DNA of 10,505 nt from Chloroflexota bacterium. Lineage in GTDB: Bacteria; Chloroflexota; Anaerolineae; UBA1429. Below, piece by piece: positions 1 through 6,676 of the stretch. The stretch lies in contig JAAZBY010000366.1 of assembly GCA_012513595.1 (NCBI GenBank), positions 1 through 10,505 on the forward strand, in the 5' to 3' direction. The notes beneath the pieces were generated by a model. The model did no database searches, was not told the origin of the DNA, and saw only the letters and a list, made by a program, of their open reading frames with translations. The first letter of the stretch is position 1. Every line of letters begins with the position of its first letter. The translations under genes and the position numbers were made by a program.

Positions 1-2400
1 CAGGCTCGCGGCCTCCTCGCGGGCGCGCGCCTCACTGGGGTGCAGGAAGATGAGTCGGGCCAGCCTGCTGAGAGGCGGGTACCAGTGCTCCCGGCGGAAG
101 CGCATCTCCCCCTCGTAAAAGGCCTCGTAGTCGTGCCGGCCGGCGGCCTGGATGGCGGGGTGCCAGGGCGTGTACGTCTGGATCACGACCCGCCCCCCCA
201 GCACGCTCCGCCCGGCCCGCCCGGCCACCTGCGTCAACAGCTGGAAGGTGCGCTCGCCAGCGCGGAAATCGGGCAGGTTGATCACCGTGTCGGCGCTGAT
301 CACCCCCACCAGGGTGACTTTGGGCAGGTCCAGCCCCTTGGCGATCATCTGCGTGCCGACCATGATATCCGCCTCACCGCGGATAAAGCGGTCCAGGATC
401 TGCTCGTGTGAGAGGCGGCCGCCGGTGGTATCCAGGTCCCAGCGCACCACGCGTGCCTCCGGGTAGCGCTCGCGCACCATCTCTTCGACGCGCTCCGTCC
501 CCGCGCCAAAGTACTTGATGCGGGCACTGCCGCACTCGGGACAGCGCGACGGCACCGGCGCCTGGCCGCTACAGTGGTGGCAGACCAGGTTCTGCGTCGA
601 CGCGTGGTAGGTATAGGGCAGCTCGCAGCGGCGACACTTGACCACGTAGCCGCAATCCCGGCACATCACAAAGGTGGACGTGCCGCGCCGGTTGAGGAAC
701 AGGATGGCCTGCTGCCGCAGCGCCAGGGTCCTCTGCAGCCCCTCGTGCAGGGCCTGTGAAAAGATGCTGGTGTTGCCCTGGTGCAACTCGGCGCGCATGT
801 CGACGATCTCGACCGGCGGCAGCTCGGCGTAAAGCGCCTCCTGGCCATCGGCCGCCTGGGCGCGATAGCGAGACTGGACAGCGTGCAGGTGCGCGGCCTG
901 CTCTTCCACGGCGCGGCGGTGCCCCATGATGCGGCGGGGCATAGACAGGCGCACGAACTCGCCCCGCTCGGCGCGGTAGGCCGCCTCCAGCGAGGGCGTG
1001 GCGCTCCCCAGGATGCAGGTGGCGCCGGTCAGCGCCGCGAGGCGTACGGCCACGTCGCGGGCGTGGTAGCAGGGCGTCTGCTCCTGCTTGTACGACCACT
1101 CGTGTTCCTCATCCAACACGATGAGCCCCAGGTCGCGCAGCGGAGAAAAGATGGCCGACCGCGCCCCCACCACCACCCGCAGGTCGCCCGACCGCATCTG
1201 GCGCCACTGATCGTAACGCTCTCCCGGCGTCAGGCGGGAGTGCATCACCGCCAGGCTGCTGGGGAAGCGGGCCCCAAAACGCCGGATGGTCTGGGGCGTA
1301 AGGGCGATCTCGGGCACCAGGACGATGGCGGAGCGGCCCTGCGCCAGAACGTGCCGCACCGCCCGCAGGTAGATCTCGGTCTTGCCGCTACCGGTAACGC
1401 CCTGCAGCAGGAACGTGGTACGCCCTCGGCCGTCGAGGTCCGCGCGTACGGCCTGCCAGACGATCTCCTGTTCGGGGGTCAGGTGCGGGGGGATCACCGG
1501 CACGAAGTTCTGGCCGGCCAGCGGGTCGCGCCAGACCTGCCGCTCGGTCATCTCCAGCAGGCCCTTGCTCACCAGGGCGCGGACGGCCGCCGCCGTGACG
1601 TCGGCCTCGCTGGCCAGGTCGCCGAGGGCCAGCCATTCTCGATCGTCGCGCTCGGCCAGGGTCGTTAGCACACGGCGCTGCGCGAAGGCCCGCTCGGGGG
1701 GCCACTCCTCTTCGCGGAGCCCCTCGCGCAGGCGGACGGCCTGCACCCGCATGGGGCGCACGCTCGGCGGGCGCACCTCCTCACGGCGCTCTACAAGCCC
1801 CTTGTCAACCAGGGCGGTGAGGGCGCCACGCCAGCTCTTGACCTGGGTCCGGCGGCCGAGGCGGCGCTGGGTCAGCGGTCCCTCGCGGCGAATGGTCTCG
1901 AGCAACTCGGCCTGGGCGGGGCCCAGGCCCCCCGAGGAGGCCCCTGCCGCCGCCGCCACGACGACGTCAACCTCCTGGGTGACGCCGGGGGGCAGCACGG
2001 CCTCCAGCACGCGGTGGACCGGGGCGAGGTAATAGTCGGAGATCCAGTGGGCCAGCTCGAGCTGCTCGGGCGCCAGGACGGGCTCCGGGTCGGCGATGCG
2101 CAGCACATCACGGGTCTCCGCGACGGGCGAGCGCTCGTCGAGCGCCATGACGATCCCCTGCAGCGTCCGCGGCCCAAACGGCACCCAGACCAGCTGCCCG
2201 GCGCGCAACTGGCCGCAGAGTGCGGGGGGGATGCGGTAGTGAAAGGCCCGCGCCAGGTGGTCTTCGTCGTCGCCGACGTCAGCGGCCTCCGCGGAGGTCA
2301 CGCGGCGCTGCACGGGGCTGCGCACCACCACGACGGCGTAGCCCGGCGCGCCCGTCTCTTCTGAACGGCGGCCGGCGGTGTCGGGTTCTGAAATGGTCAT
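1..2400 (-). CDS. priA: Primosomal protein N' (PriA replication restart helicase), C-terminus cut by window edge
   Basis: PriA is a superfamily 2 3'-5' DNA helicase that recognises stalled or repaired forks and reloads the replisome. The minus-strand frame stays open from the ATG at 2400 to position 1 (800 codons), checked codon by codon. Residues about 20-110 match the 3'-DNA-binding domain (GQLVWVPFG near 68-76), followed by a winged-helix region. The helicase core shows Walker A GVTGSGKTE (334-342), Walker B DEEH (430-433), GSATPS (465-470), GTQMIAKG (682-689) and QVAGRAGR (724-731). Eight cysteines that would bind two zinc ions sit at 580, 583, 589, 592, 607, 610, 620 and 623. About 100 C-terminal residues, judged from E. 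coli PriA, should lie off the left edge. Relative to E. coli PriA there is extra sequence around residues 490-523, containing MGHR. The start has GGGGA 6 nt upstream, in the 16-nt gap after the MEMO gene, so the two are probably one operon. Confidence 0.97.
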   Translation of the reverse strand, partial: MTISEPDTAGRRSEETGAPGYAVVVVRSPVQRRVTSAEAADVGDDEDHLARAFHYRIPPALCGQLRAGQLVWVPFGPRTLQGIVMALDERSPVAETRDVLRIADPEPVLAPEQLELAHWISDYYLAPVHRVLEAVLPPGVTQEVDVVVAAAAGASSGGLGPAQAELLETIRREGPLTQRRLGRRTQVKSWRGALTALVDKGLVERREEVRPPSVRPMRVQAVRLREGLREEEWPPERAFAQRRVLTTLAERDDREWLALGDLASEADVTAAAVRALVSKGLLEMTERQVWRDPLAGQNFVPVIPPHLTPEQEIVWQAVRADLDGRGRTTFLLQGVTGSGKTEIYLRAVRHVLAQGRSAIVLVPEIALTPQTIRRFGARFPSSLAVMHSRLTPGERYDQWRQMRSGDLRVVVGARSAIFSPLRDLGLIVLDEEHEWSYKQEQTPCYHARDVAVRLAALTGATCILGSATPSLEAAYRAERGEFVRLSMPRRIMGHRRAVEEQAAHLHAVQSRYRAQAADGQEALYAELPPVEIVDMRAELHQGNTSIFSQALHEGLQRTLALRQQAILFLNRRGTSTFVMCRDCGYVVKCRRCELPYTYHASTQNLVCHHCSGQAPVPSRCPECGSARIKYFGAGTERVEEMVRERYPEARVVRWDLDTTGGRLSHEQILDRFIRGEADIMVGTQMIAKGLDLPKVTLVGVISADTVINLPDFRAGERTFQLLTQVAGRAGRSVLGGRVVIQTYTPWHPAIQAAGRHDYEAFYEGEMRFRREHWYPPLSRLARLIFLHPSEARAREEAASL

Positions 2401-2416
2401 CTGCGGTCCCCGCGGC

Positions 2417-3277
2417 CTAGTAATAGATCACCGCGCCATAGCCCACCAGGTCCGACGGCATCCCCTCGGGCATCACGTCGTAGGAGGTGGTATAGTCCAG
2501 CAGCTGCCCCTGGGTGGCCCCCAGCGCCCGAGAGAAGCGGATAGCGGCGGCGACGGCCCCCGCCCCGCAGGCGTTGTGGTGGCCGCGCGCCTCGGCCAGG
2601 ACCTTGTCGTCGGCCAGGTCGACGGCCAGGTCGAGCATGCGGGCGTCGTTGTCGCGGGCCCAACGCAGGCCGGGCTGGCCGACGCCAGCGGGCGCCATCC
2701 CGTAGCGCGGCCCATAGTGGGTGAGGTCGGTGCTGCCGAGGGCCACCGCACGCCGGCCGAGAGCCCGCACGGCGGCCGCGGCAACGGCGCCCACCTGCGC
2801 CGCGTCGCCCACCGGCGGCACGGCGATCGGGAGGATGAGCGCCTCAGGGAACAGGTGCCGGACGAAGGGGAGCTGCACCTCGATGGAGTGCTCGTCGGCA
2901 TGGGCGTCCGCACTGCCGACCACGACGCCAGCGCCCTCCGCCAGCAGCCGCACGGCAAGTTCCGCGTCAACGGCCAGCGGACCCAAGGGCGTCCGCCAAC
3001 TCCCGTCCGGGTAGACGCTGGGGCGCGACACGCCCCAGGAGTGTACCGCGCCGAACAGGATGACCGTCTCGGGGGCCTGCTGTTGGGCCAGGACGCTAAA
3101 GACGTGGGCCGCCGTCGCGCCCGAGTAGGCCCAGCCGGCGTGCGGCACCAAGCCCGCGCGGATCGGCCTCTCGGGCGCCTCCGCATCGACAGCCCGCAGG
3201 AACGCCTCGACCTCGCGGCGGCAGGCCGCCTCTCCGGCCGGGTAGAACATGCCAGCCACGGTGGGGATTCGGTCCAT
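2417..3277 (-). CDS. MEMO1 family protein (AmmeMemoRadiSam system protein B)
   Basis: A complete 286-residue member of the MEMO1 family, which has the fold of class III extradiol dioxygenases (LigB-like). The biochemical role of the bacterial proteins is not established; a metal- or redox-related job is usually proposed. Visible family features are the N-terminal AGMFYPA (8-14), GLVPHAGWAYSG (42-53, His46), GAVHSWG (76-82, His79), DEHSIEVQLPF (128-138), STDLTHYG (182-189, Asp184 and His187) and ACGAGA (236-241, Cys237). His46, His79 and Cys237 correspond to the putative metal-site residues His49, His81 and Cys244 of human MEMO1. The start at 3277 is chosen because GAGGTGA lies 5 nt upstream (3283-3289) and the protein then begins with the family-typical N-terminus; the frame is open further upstream but that part crosses a promoter. 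In many genomes this gene sits with AMMECR1 and radical-SAM partners; neither is in this window. It is probably transcribed with priA. Confidence 0.93.
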   Translation of the reverse strand: MDRIPTVAGMFYPAGEAACRREVEAFLRAVDAEAPERPIRAGLVPHAGWAYSGATAAHVFSVLAQQQAPETVILFGAVHSWGVSRPSVYPDGSWRTPLGPLAVDAELAVRLLAEGAGVVVGSADAHADEHSIEVQLPFVRHLFPEALILPIAVPPVGDAAQVGAVAAAAVRALGRRAVALGSTDLTHYGPRYGMAPAGVGQPGLRWARDNDARMLDLAVDLADDKVLAEARGHHNACGAGAVAAAIRFSRALGATQGQLLDYTTSYDVMPEGMPSDLVGYGAVIYY

Positions 3278-3361
3278 GGTGGTCACCTCGATCGCAGGGG
3301 CTACTCGACGGGCCGGGGGCCTTCGGACGTGGTGATGCGGCGGTGCCTCTCTCTCCTGACG

Positions 3362-3391
3362 AGTATAGCACGGCGGCGACGGCCGGGGCAA
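3362..3391 (-). promoter_or_regulatory. Candidate sigma70-type promoter for the MEMO-priA operon
   Basis: On the minus strand, TTGCCC (3391-3386) and TATACT (3367-3362) are separated by 18 nt. The -10 matches the consensus at five of six positions and the -35 at four of six. Transcription would start near 3355, giving a leader of roughly 78 nt before the ATG at 3277. It lies in the only long stretch between divergent genes, which supports it. The assignment is by eye and assumes a standard housekeeping sigma factor. Confidence 0.5.
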
Positions 3392-3410
3392 GGCGTGGCC
3401 CGGGCAAGAG

Positions 3411-3439
3411 TTGACCGCCATCGGCCGCGTGCGTAACAT
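3411..3439 (+). promoter_or_regulatory. Candidate sigma70-type promoter for the TIM-barrel gene
   Basis: TTGACC (3411-3416) and TAACAT (3434-3439) are separated by exactly 17 nt. The -35 matches consensus at five of six positions and the -10 at four of six. A start near 3446 would leave a leader of about 29 nt, ending in the strong ribosome binding site at 3464-3468. Its -35 element lies 20 nt from the -35 of the opposing promoter, so the two promoters stand back to back and could share a regulator. Confidence 0.55.
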
Positions 3440-3463
3440 GACGGCAACTGCGTCACCATGTTG

Positions 3464-3468
3464 GGAGG
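3464..3468 (+). promoter_or_regulatory. Ribosome binding site that decides the TIM-barrel gene start
   Basis: GGAGG at 3464-3468 is 6 nt before the ATG at 3475. An in-frame GTG at 3469 directly abuts this site, which is too close for initiation, so the ATG at 3475 is preferred. Confidence 0.7.
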
Positions 3469-3474
3469 GTGCTC

Positions 3475-4299
3475 ATGCCTGTACTGCCCACCGTTCCGTT
3501 TGGCCCCACGCGGGTCTCGCGCCTGATCGTCGGCGGGAACCCCTTCAGCGGTAACTCGCATTATTCCTCGGCCCTCAGCGAGGAGATGGCCGACTATTTC
3601 ACGGCCGACCGCATCGTGGGCACGCTGCTGCGCTGCCAGAGCCTGGGGATGAAGACCGTCCAGACCCGCGCGGACCGGCACCTGATGCGCGTCTTGCGCG
3701 AGTACCGTAACCGCGGCGGGACGATGGACTGGATCGCCCAGACCGCCTCCGAACTCGCCGACTTGCCGGGCAACGTGCGGCAGATCGCCGCCTGCGGGGC
3801 GATCGGGGCCTACCACCATGGCAGCCGCACCGACCGCCTGTGGCTGGAAGGGCGCATCGACGAGGTCCGCCCCCTCCTGCAGTGCATGCGCGACGAGGGG
3901 CTGCAGGTGGGCGTCGGCACGCACATCCCCGAGGTCATCGACTATATCGAGGAGCGCGGCTGGGACGTGGACTTTTACATGGCCTGCCTGTACAACCTGA
4001 ACCGCAAGCCGCGGGACGGGGCCATCGTGGCGGGCGGCATCGCCACCGAGCAGGACCTGTTCTTTGACGAGGACCGCGAGGCGATGGCCAAGCGCATCCT
4101 GGCCACCGAGAAGACGGTGCTGGCCTTCAAGATCCTGGCTGCCAACCGCAATACGACCACCCCGGCCGATACCCGCGAGGCCTTCCGCTGGGCCTACGCG
4201 CACATCAAGCCGGGGGATGCCATTGTCGTGGGCGTCTTCCCCAAGTATCGGGACCAGGTGCGCGAGAACGTGGGCTACGCGCTCGAGTTCACCCAGTAG
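3475..4299 (+). CDS. Aldo/keto-reductase-like TIM-barrel protein without the canonical catalytic tetrad
   Basis: A 274-residue protein. The start FGPTRVSRLIVGGNPFSG (9-26) resembles the first strand of aldo/keto reductases, and the end DAIVVGVFPKYRDQVRENV (248-266) resembles their C-terminal nucleotide-contact and helix region. Alternating hydrophobic strands and helices through the protein fit a (beta/alpha)8 barrel. The AKR tetrad (Asp, Tyr, Lys, His) is not evident: where the second strand normally leads to an Asp-Thr-Ala...Tyr-Gly motif, this protein has TVQTRADRHL (61-70). Other distinctive motifs are GAIGAYHHGS (108-117), VGVGTHIPEV (145-154), DFYMACLYNLNRK (166-178) and AFKILAANR (217-225). 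I know no assigned function. It has its own promoter and is divergent from the MEMO gene. It may be a catalytically divergent or non-redox barrel; a sugar-related role would be a guess. Gene call is firm, function is not. Confidence 0.85.
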   Translation: MPVLPTVPFGPTRVSRLIVGGNPFSGNSHYSSALSEEMADYFTADRIVGTLLRCQSLGMKTVQTRADRHLMRVLREYRNRGGTMDWIAQTASELADLPGNVRQIAACGAIGAYHHGSRTDRLWLEGRIDEVRPLLQCMRDEGLQVGVGTHIPEVIDYIEERGWDVDFYMACLYNLNRKPRDGAIVAGGIATEQDLFFDEDREAMAKRILATEKTVLAFKILAANRNTTTPADTREAFRWAYAHIKPGDAIVVGVFPKYRDQVRENVGYALEFTQ

Positions 4300-4318
4300 A
4301 CGGCGCGCCGGGCGCCGT
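4300..4318. terminator. Hairpin directly after the TIM-barrel stop codon
   Basis: ACGGCGC (4300-4306) and GCGCCGT (4312-4318) form a perfect 7-bp stem with a 5-nt loop, starting one base after the stop at 4297-4299. No U-run follows. It may stabilise the 3' end or assist the larger hairpin just downstream. Confidence 0.45.
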
Positions 4319-4323
4319 ACACG

Positions 4324-4370
4324 ACGCGACCCCGCCGGCGTGGCAGGATGCCACTGCGGCGGGGTCGTGT
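4324..4370. terminator. Large hairpin, probable bidirectional terminator between convergent genes
   Basis: GACCCCGCCG (4328-4337) pairs perfectly with CGGCGGGGTC (4357-4366). The stem extends outward by four more pairs including one G-U (4324-4327 with 4367-4370). Inside, after a 2x2 internal loop, GTGGCA (4340-4345) pairs with TGCCAC (4349-4354) around a GGA triloop. It sits between the plus-strand gene ending at 4299 and the minus-strand gene ending at 4391, so it can serve both. There is no clear T-tract on either side, which makes it an atypical intrinsic terminator. Confidence 0.65.
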
Positions 4371-4390
4371 GTTCTCTCCCGATCGGAGCG

Positions 4391-4834
4391 CTAGGCCTCG
4401 TCTCCCAGGCTCAGCAGGCGCACCGTGTGCACCAGGATGGCAATCCCCTGGCAGATGGCCAGCGCCAGGAGGCCCAGGCGAAAGCACTGCTGCATCAGGT
4501 TGATCGGCAGTGCGAAGGGAAAGATCACGAACATGACCACGAGAGACATGAGCGCCGCGCTGCCCGTGACGATGTCTCCCAGGCGGCGGAACCAGCGCGC
4601 ATCGTAGAACAGGTAGAGGGCGTTGGCGACGATGCTCGCCCCCAGAGAGAGGCGGACGGCCCACAGCACGTCAGGCCAGTCCGCGGTAACGAAAGGGATG
4701 CCCCACTCCAGCAGCTGGTGGGCGATCACCCACAGGATCACGTTTACGATGATCGCGGCGACGTAGCTGATCCGCGCCGCGAGAGACGGCCCACGGTACA
4801 CAGACGCGTTGTTGGTAGCCTGCATGGTTGCCAC
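4391..4834 (-). CDS. Small four-helix integral membrane protein, function unknown
   Basis: A 147-residue hydrophobic protein. Four likely membrane segments can be read at about 22-42, 57-77, 86-110 and 119-140, with short polar links. The positively charged link DARWFRRLGD (78-87) between the second and third helices suggests that loop is cytoplasmic. There is no signal peptide distinct from the first helix and no catalytic motif I recognise. The GTG at 4834 is chosen because AGGAGG lies 5 nt upstream (4840-4845); the ATG three codons later would have a 14-nt spacing. It is convergent with the TIM-barrel gene and 143 nt downstream of MurJ on the same strand. Membrane topology is inferred from hydrophobicity by eye. 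Function cannot be named. Confidence 0.8.
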   Translation of the reverse strand: MATMQATNNASVYRGPSLAARISYVAAIIVNVILWVIAHQLLEWGIPFVTADWPDVLWAVRLSLGASIVANALYLFYDARWFRRLGDIVTGSAALMSLVVMFVIFPFALPINLMQQCFRLGLLALAICQGIAILVHTVRLLSLGDEA

Positions 4835-4885
4835 GGCCCCCTCCTATCCTCGACTCTACCCCACAGATGGCCCACTTGCAGGGTC

Positions 4886-4914
4886 ACTATAGGAGCGGAG
4901 CACACGCGGGGCAC
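4886..4914 (-). promoter_or_regulatory. Weak candidate promoter for the four-helix membrane protein
   Basis: On the minus strand TATAGT (4891-4886) is a good -10 element (five of six). The best -35 at 17-nt spacing is GTGCCC (4914-4909), only three of six. A start near 4879 would give a leader of about 45 nt. It is plausible because 143 nt separate this gene from MurJ, but the -35 is poor. Confidence 0.3.
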
Positions 4915-4935
4915 CGTGCAGAGGAGGGGAACCGA

Positions 4936-4947
4936 GACTGGCCAGTC
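4936..4947. repeat. 12-bp perfect palindrome between MurJ and the membrane-protein gene
   Basis: GACTGGCCAGTC is self-complementary over 12 bp, with no paired extension. It lies 30 nt after the MurJ stop and about 45 nt upstream of the candidate -10 element. It could be an operator or chance; it has no loop, so it is not a good terminator. Confidence 0.3.
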
Positions 4948-4977
4948 GGACAGGTCCGCCCGCCGAACCGCCCAGGC

Positions 4978-6624
4978 TCAGGCGGGCCGTGAGGGGGCCA
5001 GGCGCCGCCGGAGCATGCCGGCCAGGGCGGTGATCTCTTCCAGCCCCAGGGCGCGTGCGGCCAGGATGTACCCACCAGCCCCCAACGCCCCGGGCACCGC
5101 CACCAGGAGCACCTCATTGGCCAAGCCGGGGAGTGGGCTGATCGCCTGCAACAGGGTGTAGCTACCCAGCGCCAGCGCCCCCACCGCCACGGAGGCCACC
5201 GCGGCCTTGGCCGTCGTGCTCCACACGGCATAGCCGCCCAGACCCTCAAACCTGCGCGCAAAGACGAACAGCATGATCAGCGCATGGCTGATCAGTTGTG
5301 CAGAGTTGGCCAGCACCAGGCCGAGGTAACCCCACCCCGCCACAAAGGCCAGCAGTGGGCCCACCAGCAGGTACACCAACACGCCCAGGATCCCGACGAT
5401 CACCGGGGTGACGGTGTCCTTCTGGGCATAAAAGGCGAACACCAGGGGCAGGTCGATGGCCGCAAACGGCAGCCCCGGCAGGTAGTACAGGAGCGCCCGC
5501 GACACCTGCGCCGTGTCGGCCGGGGTGAACTCGCCATGCTCAAAGAGCAGCCGGACGATCGGCTCCCCCAGTACCAAGAGTCCTACCGACGCGGGGATGA
5601 TCACGGCGATCACCAGGCGCAGGCCCCCCGTGAAGGTGCGCTTGAAGCGGTCCAGCTCGACGCGCGCGTCGATCTGCGAGAGGGTCGGCAGGACGGCCAT
5701 CGAGATGGCCATCGACACCAACCCCAGCGAGATCTGGATCAGCTCGGTGGCCCGCGTCATCCAGGTGAGGGCCTGGGGCAGCGTGCGCGAGGCCAGGTTG
5801 CGGTCTATGACGATGCCAACGTTCGCCACGACGATGCTCAGCACCACCGGCGCGTACAACCGCAGAATGCGGCGGACGACCGGATGGTGCCAGTCTACCC
5901 GTACGCGCAGGCGCGCCCCGCGCAGGCCCGGCAGCTGCACCAGGAGCTGCGCGGTGGCCGCCACCACCACGCCCAGCGCCAGGCTCGATACGTCCAGCCG
6001 GTCAGATAGGGCCAGGACGGTCACGATCATGCCCAGGTTGTGCGCCGAACCGCCCATGGCCGGGTAGACGAACTCTTTGCGGGCCAGGTGGTAGGCCTGG
6101 ATCAGGCCCGACACGCCGTAGATCAGGATCGCCGGCACCATCACCCGCGTGAGCAGCGTGGCGGTGCGCAGCAGGTCGGCCTCGAACCCGCCCACCAGGA
6201 GCGGCACCAACACGCCGGCCCCCACCTCGAGCAGCAGCACCACCGCCACCAGGGCGATGGCCGCCAGAGTGAGCAGCACCGAGAGGATGTGGTCCATCTC
6301 GGCACGGCGCTCCTCGTCGGCGTACTCGGAGAGAACCGGCACCAGGGCGGCCGACAGCATCCCCCCGATGAGGAGCTCGTAGACCATCTTGGGCACGGTC
6401 TGGACGGCGTCAAAGGCACCGGTGGCGCCGCTGGCCCCAAAGACGTAGGCCACCACCGAGCCGCGCACCATGCCCAAGACGCGGCTGGCGACGTTGCCCA
6501 GCGAGTTGATGCCGGCGGCGCGGACGATGCCCGCCCGCTGGCTCGCTGCGGGGGCCCCTTCGCTGGGGGCCGCCGGTAGGTCTGCGGGCGGGCCGCTCGG
6601 GGCGGCGGTGTTCACGTCGGTCAA
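4978..6624 (-). CDS. murJ: Lipid II flippase MurJ (MviN family)
   Basis: MurJ is the polytopic inner-membrane MOP-superfamily transporter that flips lipid II across the membrane for peptidoglycan synthesis. With the start used here it has 548 residues, near the usual 510-550. The family signature is clear: GINSLGNVASRVLGMVRG near the start of the first helix, followed by FDAVQTVPKMVYELLIGGMLSAALVP. Further on come the ATELIQISLGLVSMAISMAVLP segment and FTPADTAQVSRALLYYLPGL leading to FAFYAQKDTVTPV. Many hydrophobic stretches fit the usual 14 helices. About 28 residues rich in Ala and Pro precede the core. The frame is open to an ATG at 6741, but that would overlap the aminotransferase by 65 nt. 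The TTG at 6624 has GAGGGA 5 nt upstream (6630-6635) and leaves a 52-nt gap, so it is preferred; a GTG at 6615 is another option. It is probably co-transcribed with the aminotransferase. Confidence 0.95.
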   Translation of the reverse strand: MTDVNTAAPSGPPADLPAAPSEGAPAASQRAGIVRAAGINSLGNVASRVLGMVRGSVVAYVFGASGATGAFDAVQTVPKMVYELLIGGMLSAALVPVLSEYADEERRAEMDHILSVLLTLAAIALVAVVLLLEVGAGVLVPLLVGGFEADLLRTATLLTRVMVPAILIYGVSGLIQAYHLARKEFVYPAMGGSAHNLGMIVTVLALSDRLDVSSLALGVVVAATAQLLVQLPGLRGARLRVRVDWHHPVVRRILRLYAPVVLSIVVANVGIVIDRNLASRTLPQALTWMTRATELIQISLGLVSMAISMAVLPTLSQIDARVELDRFKRTFTGGLRLVIAVIIPASVGLLVLGEPIVRLLFEHGEFTPADTAQVSRALLYYLPGLPFAAIDLPLVFAFYAQKDTVTPVIVGILGVLVYLLVGPLLAFVAGWGYLGLVLANSAQLISHALIMLFVFARRFEGLGGYAVWSTTAKAAVASVAVGALALGSYTLLQAISPLPGLANEVLLVAVPGALGAGGYILAARALGLEEITALAGMLRRRLAPSRPA

Positions 6625-6629
6625 GGCGA

Positions 6630-6635
6630 TCCCTC
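6630..6635 (-). promoter_or_regulatory. Ribosome binding site supporting the MurJ TTG start
   Basis: On the minus strand GAGGGA (6635-6630) is 5 nt before TTG at 6624. No ATG lies near it in frame, and the next in-frame GTG (6615) would be 14 nt away. This is the main reason for preferring a TTG start. Confidence 0.55.
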
Positions 6636-6676
6636 GGTGGTAACGTTGCAGAGTGCGCAAGTGGCTGCCCGCTGCC

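Noticed and set aside
781..1668. A 295-codon plus-strand frame opposite priA
   Set aside because: It runs entirely antisense to the conserved helicase core of priA; its composition reflects the complementary codons.
3278..3439. N-terminal extension of the MEMO protein by 54 codons
   Set aside because: The extension crosses the candidate promoter, is Pro/Arg-rich, and the start at 3277 has a strong ribosome binding site and family-typical N-terminus.
3301..4203. A 300-codon open frame on the minus strand opposite the TIM-barrel gene
   Set aside because: It is antisense to a gene with a promoter, ribosome binding site and recognisable fold, it overlaps the divergent promoter region, and its translation is low-complexity and lacks any family motif. 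Long antisense frames are expected in GC-rich DNA.
5284..6579. Two plus-strand frames of 241 and 179 codons opposite murJ
   Set aside because: They are His/Gln/Arg-rich shadows, as expected opposite a membrane protein rich in Leu, Val and Ala codons.
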